DNA from: Cyclobacteriaceae bacterium
Lineage (GTDB): Bacteria > Bacteroidota > Bacteroidia > Cytophagales > Cyclobacteriaceae
Assembly (NCBI GenBank): GCA_022842845.1
Contig: JALHOT010000003.1
Span: 310,001 to 374,000, forward strand
Length of the DNA: 64,000 nucleotides
Direction of reading: 5' to 3'
Positions 34,482 to 43,113 of the stretch are shown in pieces. The translations under genes and the position numbers were made by a program. A model generated the notes under the pieces. That model was not told the DNA's origin. It saw only the letters and a list, made by a program, of their open reading frames with translations, and searched no databases. Each line of letters begins with the position of its first letter. Within the stretch, counting starts at the first letter, position 1.

Positions 34482-36359
34482 ATGCTCGCTACTTCTACAA
34501 CCATTACAGCTGTTATCATCACTTTCAATGAAGAAAAGAATATTGAACGATGCATCAGTTCGCTGCAGGGTGTTGCAGATGAAATTATTGTCTGGGATTC
34601 AAACTCTACTGATCACACAAAGGATATAAGTGAAAGGTTGGGGGCTGTTGTCTATCAATCCGTATGGCAAGGCTATTCTACTTCTAAAAATAGAGCCAAT
34701 GCACTGGCAAAAGGTAAATACATTCTCTCGATTGATGCTGATGAAGAGCTTTCACCAGAACTTCGTAGAAATCTTATTAAAATAAAACCATCCTTAAAAG
34801 ATGATGCCTATATTTTTACCAGGATTAATAACTACTGCGGCACATGGATTAAACACAGTGGTTGGTATCCAGAATATAAGACCCGTCTATTTAAGAAAGG
34901 TGATGCCCATTGGGTTGGTGAAATTCATGAACAGTTAGAATTCAACATCAAGCCACATCAACTAATTGTAACGGGCGACCTTTTGCACTATTCAATATTA
35001 AGTGTAGAGCATCATGTACAAAAGATATTTCTGTATAGTAAGCTCACCGCCCAAAAAGACTTTCTAAATGGCGTTCGCCCCTCTTTCTTCTTTCATGGAA
35101 TTGCTAAACCTGCTTTTCATTTTTTCAAGAACTTCATTCTTCAGCGAGGCTTTCTCGATGGTTATAAGGGTTTTGTTATTGCTAGAATGGCCTCCTTCGA
35201 ACGGGTGCTGCGCTATGTAAGACTCAAAGAACTTTACAAAAATAAAGAAACAAATAAGGGTACAAGGGTTATTCAACTAAGCTCTGAAGCTACCTGGCGC
35301 GGAGGCGAGCAACAAATCGCCTATCTAATTGCTGAACTAAAAAATAAGAATGTAGAATCGATTGCCATCGTTAAACGAGGATCTAGCTTTGAAGAATATT
35401 GCAAAAAAAATTCGGTAAAACATTATGCTGCTCCCTTTTATAACTCAATAGATCTAATCACTGTGTTCATAATCACTTGGGTGGCTAGAAAAGAAAAGGC
35501 CAAAATCGTTCATATACACAGCTCGAAGTCGCATACACTGGCTGTATTGGCAACTCTTTTTGGATTAACAACACCCTTGATTTTGAGTCGCAGGGTCGAC
35601 TTCGTGTTGAGTAATTCACTCTTTTCGGATTCGAAGTATAATCACCCACAAATCAAAAAAATCCTTTGTGTTTCTGATGCGATTGCCAATGTCGTGAAAC
35701 CCCATCTAAAAGATCCCGACAAATGTATTACTGTGCACAGCGGTATTGACATTGGAAAATTTAAAAGAAAGGAGAATGCAAATCGGCTTCGTGAAGAATT
35801 TAAATTGCATCAGGATCAAATTCTGGTGGGGAACACCTCGGCACTCGCAGGGCACAAAGATTACTTTACTTTTATCGATACACTGGAAAGGCTGTTGAAA
35901 AAAGATATGCCCGTTACCGGGTTAATCATTGGAAAGGGGCCTTTGGAGAAAGAGCTAAAGGCATATGTGGCAAGTAAAGGGCTTCAACAAAAGATTCTAT
36001 TCACTGGCTTCCGGAACAACATCAACGAAATACTGCCTTGCCTGGATGTTTTTCTAATTACCTCTACAGAAGAAGGACTGGGTACCAGCGTATTGGATGC
36101 ATTTGCTGCCAGGGTTCCCGTTGTAGCAACAAGGGCCGGAGGGATTCCAGAAATGGTGAAGCATGAAGAAACAGGCTTGCTTGCAGAACCTAAAGACGCA
36201 GAAGCTCTATCAGGTTATGTTACAAGAATTATTGAATCCAGAGAACTTGGCCATCAACTTGCCGAGAATGCTTATAATATGGTCTTAAATTTCTCTAAGG
36301 AAAAAACTGCCCAAAACACTTACATCACATACCAGGAAACGATACAATATGCCATTTAA
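34482..36359 (+). CDS. Two-domain glycosyltransferase: GT2 fused to GT4
   Basis: A 625-residue protein joining two glycosyltransferases. Residues about 1-245 are GT2 (TITAVIITFNEEKNIERCISSLQGVADEIIVWDSNSTDHTK, LSIDADEELSPEL, and RGFLDGYKGFVIARMASFERVLRYVRLKELY at its end), closely similar to the neighbouring 33686 product. Residues about 265-625 are GT4 (VIQLSSEATWRGGEQQIAYLIAEL, SKSHTLAVLATLFG, LVGNTSALAGHKDYFTFIDTLERL and the EX7E-type EEGLGTSVLDAFAARVPVVATRAGGIPEMV). Both catalytic halves look complete. It begins 31 bases after the preceding GT2 gene and overlaps the next by 11 bases, so three genes form one unit. Probably two successive sugar additions in one glycan. Confidence 0.88.
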   Translation: MLATSTTITAVIITFNEEKNIERCISSLQGVADEIIVWDSNSTDHTKDISERLGAVVYQSVWQGYSTSKNRANALAKGKYILSIDADEELSPELRRNLIKIKPSLKDDAYIFTRINNYCGTWIKHSGWYPEYKTRLFKKGDAHWVGEIHEQLEFNIKPHQLIVTGDLLHYSILSVEHHVQKIFLYSKLTAQKDFLNGVRPSFFFHGIAKPAFHFFKNFILQRGFLDGYKGFVIARMASFERVLRYVRLKELYKNKETNKGTRVIQLSSEATWRGGEQQIAYLIAELKNKNVESIAIVKRGSSFEEYCKKNSVKHYAAPFYNSIDLITVFIITWVARKEKAKIVHIHSSKSHTLAVLATLFGLTTPLILSRRVDFVLSNSLFSDSKYNHPQIKKILCVSDAIANVVKPHLKDPDKCITVHSGIDIGKFKRKENANRLREEFKLHQDQILVGNTSALAGHKDYFTFIDTLERLLKKDMPVTGLIIGKGPLEKELKAYVASKGLQQKILFTGFRNNINEILPCLDVFLITSTEEGLGTSVLDAFAARVPVVATRAGGIPEMVKHEETGLLAEPKDAEALSGYVTRIIESRELGHQLAENAYNMVLNFSKEKTAQNTYITYQETIQYAI

Positions 36360-37176
36360 AGCATCAATCATTATTTCCTTCTACAATAAAATAGATTGGC
36401 TAAAGCTAGTGCTTTCGGCTCTGGAAAGACAAACAGAAAAACAATTTGAAGTAATCATCGCTGACGATGGATCAAAGGAAAGCGTAGTAGAGGCCATTCA
36501 TCGCTACATACAATCATCACCACTGTCTATTCAGCACATTTGGCATCCCGACACAGGCTTTCTAAAAACAACGATGCTAAACAAAGCCATTGTAGCTTCA
36601 AAAAGTGAGTACCTTATTTTCATTGATGGAGATTGTATCCCTCATAAAAACTTTATTGAAGATCACATAAGACTATCATCGCCCAAAGAAGTAATTATCG
36701 GTAGAAGAGTAAATCTTTCAGATTTAATCTCTCAAAAAATTACAACGGAGAGCATTAATAATGGTTTTTTAGAAGGAACCTTCCTCGTTAAACTGTTAGC
36801 CGACAGCATCATTAACAAATCGAAAGACGTTGAGAAAGGAATTCATATCCAATCCGAAAAGATTAACCGGGGTCTCGGGTCTTATGACAAAGGACTTCTC
36901 GGTTGTAATTTCTCTGTAAGCAAGCAGGTAATTCTTGATGTCAATGGATTTGATGAGCGCTACACTTCGCCTTGTGTTGGGGAGGATACAGAGATTGCTT
37001 ATCGATTCATACAACATGGTCTTAAACTCTTTATGCCAAAATTTGCCTTAGTACAATACCACTTATGGCATAAAAGAATAAGCCGTGCTCAAGAAGCGGA
37101 AAATCTTAAACTCTTTGAAGAAACAAAGACTCATCAATATGCCAGAACTCCGTATGGAATAGTGAAAGAGAAGTGA
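36349..37176 (+). CDS. Glycosyltransferase, GT2 family
   Basis: A 275-residue GT2 transferase. Motifs are KASIIISFYNKIDWLKLVLSALERQTEKQFEVIIADDGS (GT-A start), LIFIDGDCIPHKNFIEDH (DXD-like) and DERYTSPCVGEDTEIAYRFIQHG, with the GEDTE acidic loop that acts as catalytic base region in chondroitin-polymerase-like GT2 enzymes. This last motif suggests it belongs to the GT2 branch with galactosyl/GalNAc-type transferases. The gene overlaps the previous one by 11 bases. Its stop codon sits in the stem of the terminator. Confidence 0.85.
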   Translation: MPFKASIIISFYNKIDWLKLVLSALERQTEKQFEVIIADDGSKESVVEAIHRYIQSSPLSIQHIWHPDTGFLKTTMLNKAIVASKSEYLIFIDGDCIPHKNFIEDHIRLSSPKEVIIGRRVNLSDLISQKITTESINNGFLEGTFLVKLLADSIINKSKDVEKGIHIQSEKINRGLGSYDKGLLGCNFSVSKQVILDVNGFDERYTSPCVGEDTEIAYRFIQHGLKLFMPKFALVQYHLWHKRISRAQEAENLKLFEETKTHQYARTPYGIVKEK

Positions 37177-37195
37177 TTTGATCACTTCTCTTTTT
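37165..37195. terminator. Bidirectional terminator overlapping the GT2 stop codon
   Basis: A 13-base perfect stem (AAAGAGAAGTGAT / ATCACTTCTCTTT; 37165-37177 and 37181-37193) with a 3-base loop is followed by further T. The TGA at 37174-37176 lies in the left arm, so the terminator is built partly from coding sequence. The convergent VWA gene ends 20 bases beyond it, and the A-rich left flank lets it stop both transcripts. Confidence 0.9.
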
Positions 37196-37214
37196 AACCT
37201 TCACAGTGCAGTTT

Positions 37215-39074
37215 CTATTTTCTGGCCATCAAACCCATCGATTGAACCATCTTGATAAATTCAATTCTGTATCCTTCATCGTCTTTTCCCCTGGCTCCTT
37301 TCGCTAAGTCAACAACCCTGTCGTAAGAATATTGATTGGCATATTCGGATTCCCTCAGTAACATACCAAAGGCTGCCACTGCTGCTGACCATCGGAAGTT
37401 ATTGGAGGTATTGGCAAGTAATGTTTCCCTGTCTTTCAGCGAATGAACAATCAACTTACTTACTTCACCATCGGGTTGCTTGTATCTGAATTTTACAGTC
37501 ATTAACTCATCTGACTGACTTGCCGTATTGGACAATGCCGGTTTTTGATACTTCAAGGGATCCACACTAAAGAAATCACTTTTAACACCCACGGGAATCA
37601 CTTCATACAAAGCGGTTACCGTATGACCAGAGCCTAGCTCGCCCGCATCCTTCTTATCATTATTAAAATCCTCAGTCTTCAACATTCTGTTTTCATACCC
37701 AATCAAACGATAAGCACTTACTTTAGCAGGATTAAATTCTACTTGCAACTTTACATCTTTGGCTATAGTAAAAAGGGTTCCGCCAAATTCGTTTACTAAC
37801 ACTTTTTTGGCTTCTGTAATATTATCGATATAGGCATAGTTACCATTACCCTTATCCGCCAGAATTTCCATCTTGGAATCTTTATAATTGCCCATTCCAA
37901 AACCAAGCACTGTTAAGAAAACACCACTTTTTCTCTTCTGCTCAATTAACTGTTCCATGCTCTCATTACTGGATGCTCCCACGTTGAAATCACCATCGGT
38001 GGCTAAGATCACTCTGTTATTACCTTCTTTCTTAAAGTGTTGCTCCGCTACAGAATAGGCCAACTGTATACCTGCACCACCGGCTGTAGAACCCCCGGCT
38101 TGCAGTTTATCCAAAGCCGCAACAATCTTATTTTTCTCTTTACCTGATGTAGGTTCTAACACCAGACCTGCCGCCCCTGCATACACTACAATAGAAACAT
38201 AATCTTGCGGACGCAGCTCATTCACCAGCATAGTAAAAGAAGATTTGAGCAGGGGCAATTTATTTACATCGCTCATAGAGCCAGACACATCAATTAAAAA
38301 TACAAGATTAGAAGGAGGCAAGTTTTCTGTAGCAATGCTTTTGCCTTGCAATCCGATATGCACCAGCTTATGCTTTTCGTTCCAGGGGGCTGTAGAAATT
38401 TCTGTGATAATATTGAAGGGGTGCTCTGATGATGGTTGCGCATAGTCGTAATCAAAATAGTTGATCAATTCTTCAATACGCACAGCATCTTTAGGAGGCT
38501 GCTGACCATTGTTAATAAATCTACGCACATTACTATAAGAGGCTTCATCCACATCAATAGAAAAAGTTGACAAAGGATCTTTCAACGCATCTTTAAATAC
38601 ATTCTCGGAAACACCTTCATACTCCTCGGTATCTGGCACTGGCTGAACATAATCCTGATAAGGAATATGCATGCTTTGATGCATAGAGACTGGTGCTCCA
38701 GTTTCTTCCTTGCTTAAGCGTTTATTTGCTCTTCCGTAGCCGGTTACAACTACTTCACTCAACTGAGATACATCCAAACTCAGGGTCACATTCAAAATAT
38801 CTAACTTACCAATCTTCACCTCCTTAGTCTGGAGACCGATAAAAGAAAATACCAGAGTGCCTCCACTTATCGGAACCTGAATAGTGTAATAACCTGCTAC
38901 ATTAGTAACAGTTCCTATCGAGGTGCCCTTGAGCACCACGTTTACACCGGGTAAAGCAGCACCATCTTCCACTGAAGTAACCAGGCCAGTGATCTCCCTG
39001 CTAGATTGCGCATGCAATACCGATAGGCAAAGCAAGGCCATGACGAGTGTGATTAATATTCGTTTCATAAACAT
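37215..39074 (-). CDS. Exported VWA-domain protein with CarboxypepD_reg-like domain
   Basis: A 619-residue secreted or surface protein. After the signal peptide (MFMKRILITLVMALLCLSVLHAQ) comes a CarboxypepD_reg-like domain (residues 27-105), ending in SLDVSQLSEVVVTGYG, the motif that normally leads into the plug of SusC-type receptors. A von Willebrand A N-terminal region (FKDALKDPLSTFSIDVDEASYSNVRRFI) and the VWA domain follow, with the MIDAS site LVFLIDVSGSMSDVNKL and later ILATDGDFNVGASS. The C-terminal third resembles DUF3520 (KVQSMG-like LAKGARGKDDEGYRIEFIKMVQ). This is the YfbK-like architecture. The sigma factor gene at 39151 is divergent, separated by 76 bases. Confidence 0.85.
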   Translation of the reverse strand: MFMKRILITLVMALLCLSVLHAQSSREITGLVTSVEDGAALPGVNVVLKGTSIGTVTNVAGYYTIQVPISGGTLVFSFIGLQTKEVKIGKLDILNVTLSLDVSQLSEVVVTGYGRANKRLSKEETGAPVSMHQSMHIPYQDYVQPVPDTEEYEGVSENVFKDALKDPLSTFSIDVDEASYSNVRRFINNGQQPPKDAVRIEELINYFDYDYAQPSSEHPFNIITEISTAPWNEKHKLVHIGLQGKSIATENLPPSNLVFLIDVSGSMSDVNKLPLLKSSFTMLVNELRPQDYVSIVVYAGAAGLVLEPTSGKEKNKIVAALDKLQAGGSTAGGAGIQLAYSVAEQHFKKEGNNRVILATDGDFNVGASSNESMEQLIEQKRKSGVFLTVLGFGMGNYKDSKMEILADKGNGNYAYIDNITEAKKVLVNEFGGTLFTIAKDVKLQVEFNPAKVSAYRLIGYENRMLKTEDFNNDKKDAGELGSGHTVTALYEVIPVGVKSDFFSVDPLKYQKPALSNTASQSDELMTVKFRYKQPDGEVSKLIVHSLKDRETLLANTSNNFRWSAAVAAFGMLLRESEYANQYSYDRVVDLAKGARGKDDEGYRIEFIKMVQSMGLMARK

Positions 39075-39150
39075 TATTTTGTTGTTTTACTATGAGATGC
39101 AGAGATTCATAAAATTCCATACGGCATTTAATTTTTTTATACTTTAACGA

Positions 39151-39714
39151 ATGCTTTTTGGCAAACCCATATCTGAATTAACTGATGCTGAGCTGGTTCA
39201 CGCCTATAAAGACTCTCGGCAAAAGGAATTAGTGGGAGAGCTCTATAAGCGATACACTGGTTTGGTCTACGGGGTTTGTCTTAAATATTTAAAAGACAGA
39301 GAACAGGCTAAAGATGCGGTTATGCAAATTTTTGAAAAGCTGCTCACCTCGCTTTTAACACACGAAGTCAATCAATTCAAAAGCTGGCTATACGTTTCAG
39401 CCAGAAATCACTGCCTCATGCAGCTCAGAAGTACCAAAGGGAAAATACAGGTAGAAATTTCTGATGCGCTTATGGAAAGTCAGGAACCTGAGCATCTGAA
39501 CAGTGAACTAGTATTAGAAGACAATCTTAGTAAATTAGAAAAGTGTATTGAAGCCTTAAATACGGAACAAAAGAGTTGTGTAGAACTGTTCTTTCTGCAA
39601 GAAAAATGCTATCAGGAAATATCGAACCATACAGGATATGATTTGCTTAAAGTGAAGAGCTATATCCAAAATGGCAAAAGAAATCTTAAAATATGTATGG
39701 AAAGAAATGACTGA
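39151..39714 (+). CDS. RNA polymerase sigma-70 family (ECF-like) factor
   Basis: A 187-residue sigma factor. Region 2 shows YKRYTGLVYGVCLKYLKDREQAKDAVMQIFEKLLT; region 4 is LEKCIEALNTEQKSCVELFFLQEKCYQEISNHTGYDLLKVKSYIQNGKRNLKIC, the ECF helix-turn-helix form. It is distantly related to the sigma factor at 30700. Its stop codon overlaps the next gene by 8 bases (ATGACTGA), the classical link between sigma and regulator genes in Bacteroidota. The VWA protein gene lies divergently upstream, so it may be a target, which I infer. Confidence 0.88.
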   Translation: MLFGKPISELTDAELVHAYKDSRQKELVGELYKRYTGLVYGVCLKYLKDREQAKDAVMQIFEKLLTSLLTHEVNQFKSWLYVSARNHCLMQLRSTKGKIQVEISDALMESQEPEHLNSELVLEDNLSKLEKCIEALNTEQKSCVELFFLQEKCYQEISNHTGYDLLKVKSYIQNGKRNLKICMERND

Positions 39715-41053
39715 GCGCTCAAACGATATTAAGCGATACTTACGGGGAGAAATGACTCCTGCAGAGCGACATGCCTTTGAGAAAAAAGCATTGTCTGATC
39801 CATTTTTGGCAGATGCTTTGGAAGGCTTGGAGCAACTCGATCAAAAAGATTTATCAAACGATCTTGAATTACTTCACAAGCAACTCGATCAAAAAACAAG
39901 CGATACTAATAACAAGGGGAATCGGTGGACTTGGGGACTTCGAATAGCTGCCGGCTTGTTACTCATTTTTATTGCCACATTCACCATCTGGAATTTACTT
40001 GATAATACACAAAAGCCGTCTCAATTAAGCAGTGAGGGAAGTACGAAAAGTACGCAAGCACCCCAATCGACTACACCTCTTAATATTGACAGTACATTAT
40101 TAGAAAAGCCAAAAGAACAACTTGCACTGGCAGATCAAACAGAGGCAACACAAGGCACAACCTCATCAAGCAAAACGCGAGACTTAGCTACACCGCTTAG
40201 CAAAATAACCATAAATGAAGAAGTTGAAGAAGTAACAGAAGCCGACTTACCCACTATCAGCAAACCGGCTCCCATTAGCGAGGCCAATAATTCTGCAAGT
40301 GTAGAAAAGAAGGAACTTCCGGTAAGCCCGCTTATAAAAGCAGAAAAAGAAGAAGCTGTGTCTGATGTTTTCAAGACAGAAGAATTAGCCAAGCGAAGCG
40401 TCCAAAAATCTGATGCACGCAGTGCCGTGAGTTTTAGTGAGAGTAAGAACTCTAAGACAATTAGTGGCCGAATAGTATCGGCAGAAGATGGTTCAGCCCT
40501 TCCGGGCGTCAACATTTTGATTAAAGGGACAAGCACAGGAACAATAAGTGATGTAAACGGAAACTACACAATTCAAAATACAGATGCCTCCACTACCTTG
40601 GTATACTCTTTTATTGGTTTACAAAGCAAAGAAGTGCCTGTTGCTAATAACACTATGCTTGATGTAACCATGAACCTGGATGTATCACAATTGAGCGAAG
40701 TGGTGGTTACTGGCTATGGATACACCGAAAAAAGCGAGAGCACACCAACAGTAGATTTAGCACACCCAATTATGGGGAACCGGGCTTACAAGAAATATTT
40801 AGAGGAAAATCTTCGATATCCTGAACTAGCCTTAAAAAATAAAATTGAAGGAAGGGTTACAATCGAGTTCTTTGTTGAAATTGATGGACGCTTAACTGAA
40901 CTCAACATTATTCGGGGCATTGGCGCAGGTTGTGATGAGGAGTTAATCAGACTTATCAAAGAGGGCCCAGGGTGGACACCTACTCAAAAAGATGGTATGC
41001 CTGTTCGCGATAAAGCGAGGGTTCGGTTAAAGTTTGAACTGCCAAAAGATTAA
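39707..41053 (+). CDS. Membrane protein with anti-sigma-like N-terminus, CarboxypepD_reg-like and TonB C-terminal domains
   Basis: A 448-residue protein that probably spans the inner membrane once. The first 60 residues (NDIKRYLRGEMTPAERHAFEKKALSDPFLADALEGLEQL) resemble cytosolic anti-sigma N-termini. A transmembrane helix follows (LRIAAGLLLIFIATFTIWNLL). Residues about 105-245 form a low-complexity Ser/Thr/Glu/Lys periplasmic linker, then a CarboxypepD_reg-like domain with SLSQLSEVVVTGYG-like text (LDVSQLSEVVVTGYG) and a TonB C-terminal domain (GRVTIEFFVEIDGRLTELNIIRGIGAGCDEELIRLI). I use the ATG at 39707, in the sigma stop overlap. It could be the sigma's anti-sigma/signal-transducing partner; TonB activity is a second option. 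Confidence 0.8.
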   Translation: MTERSNDIKRYLRGEMTPAERHAFEKKALSDPFLADALEGLEQLDQKDLSNDLELLHKQLDQKTSDTNNKGNRWTWGLRIAAGLLLIFIATFTIWNLLDNTQKPSQLSSEGSTKSTQAPQSTTPLNIDSTLLEKPKEQLALADQTEATQGTTSSSKTRDLATPLSKITINEEVEEVTEADLPTISKPAPISEANNSASVEKKELPVSPLIKAEKEEAVSDVFKTEELAKRSVQKSDARSAVSFSESKNSKTISGRIVSAEDGSALPGVNILIKGTSTGTISDVNGNYTIQNTDASTTLVYSFIGLQSKEVPVANNTMLDVTMNLDVSQLSEVVVTGYGYTEKSESTPTVDLAHPIMGNRAYKKYLEENLRYPELALKNKIEGRVTIEFFVEIDGRLTELNIIRGIGAGCDEELIRLIKEGPGWTPTQKDGMPVRDKARVRLKFELPKD

Positions 41054-41056
41054 ATT

Positions 41057-41087
41057 ATCAAGTCATCCGCCTGGCGAATGACTTGAT
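41057..41087. terminator. Bidirectional hairpin between convergent genes
   Basis: The arms ATCAAGTCAT (41057-41066) and ATGACTTGAT (41078-41087) pair perfectly over 10 bases. After one C-A mismatch, CGCC/GGCG adds four more pairs, closing on a single-base loop. It sits 3 bases after the TonB-domain gene's stop and 10 bases before the LytTR gene's stop. There is no long T-run, so intrinsic termination is likely but not certain. Confidence 0.6.
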
Positions 41088-41096
41088 TCTAAATAG

Positions 41097-41840
41097 CTAA
41101 ACCACTTTTCTTCTGATCAACTTTGCGTAAGTACGACTTACCGGGAACGTTTTTCCATTGTTCATCTTCACAATCATCCCACCGTTAAAATGCTTCTCTA
41201 TTTCCTTTAAGCAGTTGATGTTAATGATGGTGCTTCTATGTACTCTGATAAAAATATCAGGATTGAGTATTTCTTCTAACTTACCAATGCCTGAAGAACT
41301 TACAAATTGATCATTCTTCGTGGTTAGTATGGTGTAGTCACCTGAAGCCTCCAGATGCTCAATCTCCTCTACCGGCAGATTGATGAGTTTCTCTGACTTC
41401 TGAACAAAAATGTGAGAGTCGTATGAAGTACGGTTCTCTGTCTTCATATTACGCAACAACTCACCTACATTATTTTGTTCTGTGTTCATGCGCGTAATGG
41501 CACGATCTACCGCCAGCTTGAAACGCTCATAATCAATAGGTTTTAGCAAATAATCAACAGCATTTTTTTCAAATGCTTTAATCGCATATTGATCATAGGC
41601 TGTAGTGAAAATCACAAAAGGATCGTGCGTGATTTCATCAAGTACATCAAAGCCATTCATACCGGGCATTTGCACATCTAAGAAAATGAGATCTGGCTTA
41701 AGTTCATCTATTTTATCAACAGCTTCTGTGCCTTTTGAGCATTCACCCATCAAAGTCAAATCTCCATGCTGCTCTAAAAATTCCTTCAAAAGTTCTCGTG
41801 CCAGGGGTTCATCATCAATGATCAAACAATTAATTTTCAT
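41097..41840 (-). CDS. LytTR-family response regulator
   Basis: A 247-residue two-component regulator. The receiver domain begins MKINCLIIDDEPLARELLKEFL, with the phospho-acceptor Asp in LIFLDVQMPGMNGFDVL (about residue 55) and a conserved Lys in LLKPIDYERF (near 101). The C-terminal half is a LytTR DNA-binding domain: IFVQKSEKLINLPVEEIEHLEASGDYTIL and FIRVHRSTIININCLKEIEKHFNGGMIVKM. It overlaps its sensor gene by 4 bases, so the two are translated together. The targets cannot be read; LytTR proteins bind paired direct repeats, none of which I can define here. Confidence 0.93.
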   Translation of the reverse strand: MKINCLIIDDEPLARELLKEFLEQHGDLTLMGECSKGTEAVDKIDELKPDLIFLDVQMPGMNGFDVLDEITHDPFVIFTTAYDQYAIKAFEKNAVDYLLKPIDYERFKLAVDRAITRMNTEQNNVGELLRNMKTENRTSYDSHIFVQKSEKLINLPVEEIEHLEASGDYTILTTKNDQFVSSSGIGKLEEILNPDIFIRVHRSTIININCLKEIEKHFNGGMIVKMNNGKTFPVSRTYAKLIRRKVV

Positions 41841-43024
41841 ACAGCTTTATTTAATTCTTCATTTATCATGTGGGTGCTCTTGTGTGCAATTTCTTCAGCT
41901 GGTATGTAAAAGCTAACAGAATATCCCAATTCGTTAGCGTGAATACGCAAAGCAGCACTCGGGCCAAAAATACTTCTGAGTCTTTGATCTGTATTAGCCA
42001 AACCTACGCCAGAGCCGGAATAGCTATCCATTACTTTTTTTGCTTTCGACCCCAATCCGTCATCTTTCACCTCAAAGTAAATCGTTCCTTCATCAGTTCG
42101 TTTAACGGTCAACACAATGGTTCCTCCTTCGTCCTTGGGAGCAATGCCATACTTCACGGAGTTCTCTACCAAAGGCTGTAATATCATAGGCGGAATGGAA
42201 ACACCCATACAGGTAAAGTCAACATTTTTCACAAAACGTAAACGCTCGCCAAACCTGACTTGCTGTATACGCATGTAGTTATCAATAAAGTCAATTTCGT
42301 GTAACAACTTCACCATCTGATCACCATGCGAATCGAGCGCATACCTGAAAATATCTGATAGCTGTGTAATCACTTTTCGTGCCTGTTCCTTGCTAGATCC
42401 AACCAGTGTGTTAATCGAGTTAAGGGTGTTAAAGAGAAAATGGGGGTTGATTTGTGATTTTAACAAAGAAAGTTGCATTTCGCGATTTTTTAAAGTCAAC
42501 TCACTTTTCTCCTGCTCCTTCTTTTGTACGTTATAGAAATACTGGATGATATAAAACACTGCCAGTGTAATGACATACTGATTATGAAAGTCAACACCTT
42601 CCCATTTTAATAAACCCAACAAATGTTCTTTCCAATGATCAAAGTAAACATAGCCCTCCACGTAATCTTGCAGGTAATAAGACAGCGATCCCATCATAAA
42701 AAAGTAAGCAGTAGTGCCTAAAATATGACCGATCACCTGCACATAAATACTAAACTTGAACAAAAAGCGTGCGTAGAGAAAAATAAAGATGATCAGTACG
42801 CACAAGGCCTCAAACAGGTAAAGCGCATTCCAAAAAATAAAGGCATGTGGGGTTTCAAACTCATACTGTAGAATGGTACTCACACCAAAATTGAGGGCAT
42901 ACCACAAACACAAAAGGACATAGGCCCTTTTCCAAATGGTCGGTATGTTTTCCAAAACGCTCAAGAAATTACAAATTGACACTAAAGTTACTGATCGAAA
43001 AGCAAACTCAGTTAAAGTTTTCAA
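41837..43024 (-). CDS. LytS-type sensor histidine kinase
   Basis: A 395-residue membrane kinase. The first 200 residues contain about four to five hydrophobic helices (RAYVLLCLWYALNFGVSTIL; FSIYVQVIGHILGTTAYFFMMG; YVITLAVFYIIQYFYNV). The kinase part begins with the phospho-acceptor region LLKSQINPHFLFNTLNSINTLV, then ATPase motifs LQPLVENSVKYGI (N box) and DDGLGSKAKKVMDSYSGSGVGLANTDQRL (G boxes). The start is uncertain: the open frame begins with TTG at 43024, and a later TTG (LENIPTIWKR) could also be used; no good ATG exists. It overlaps the response regulator by 4 bases. Confidence 0.9.
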   Translation of the reverse strand: MKTLTEFAFRSVTLVSICNFLSVLENIPTIWKRAYVLLCLWYALNFGVSTILQYEFETPHAFIFWNALYLFEALCVLIIFIFLYARFLFKFSIYVQVIGHILGTTAYFFMMGSLSYYLQDYVEGYVYFDHWKEHLLGLLKWEGVDFHNQYVITLAVFYIIQYFYNVQKKEQEKSELTLKNREMQLSLLKSQINPHFLFNTLNSINTLVGSSKEQARKVITQLSDIFRYALDSHGDQMVKLLHEIDFIDNYMRIQQVRFGERLRFVKNVDFTCMGVSIPPMILQPLVENSVKYGIAPKDEGGTIVLTVKRTDEGTIYFEVKDDGLGSKAKKVMDSYSGSGVGLANTDQRLRSIFGPSAALRIHANELGYSVSFYIPAEEIAHKSTHMINEELNKAV

Positions 43025-43113
43025 TTAGGCGATAAACGTTCAATTTTGGGGTTTATCTTACGTTAGGTTTGAAAAGGTGTCATCCTGAACGATCTTTAGC
43101 CTGAATTATTGAG

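Noticed and set aside
43070-43100. GTCATCCTGAACG fragment near the CarboxypepD_reg gene
   Set aside because: It resembles dispersed Bacteroidota repeats, but no inverse partner or second copy is visible nearby.
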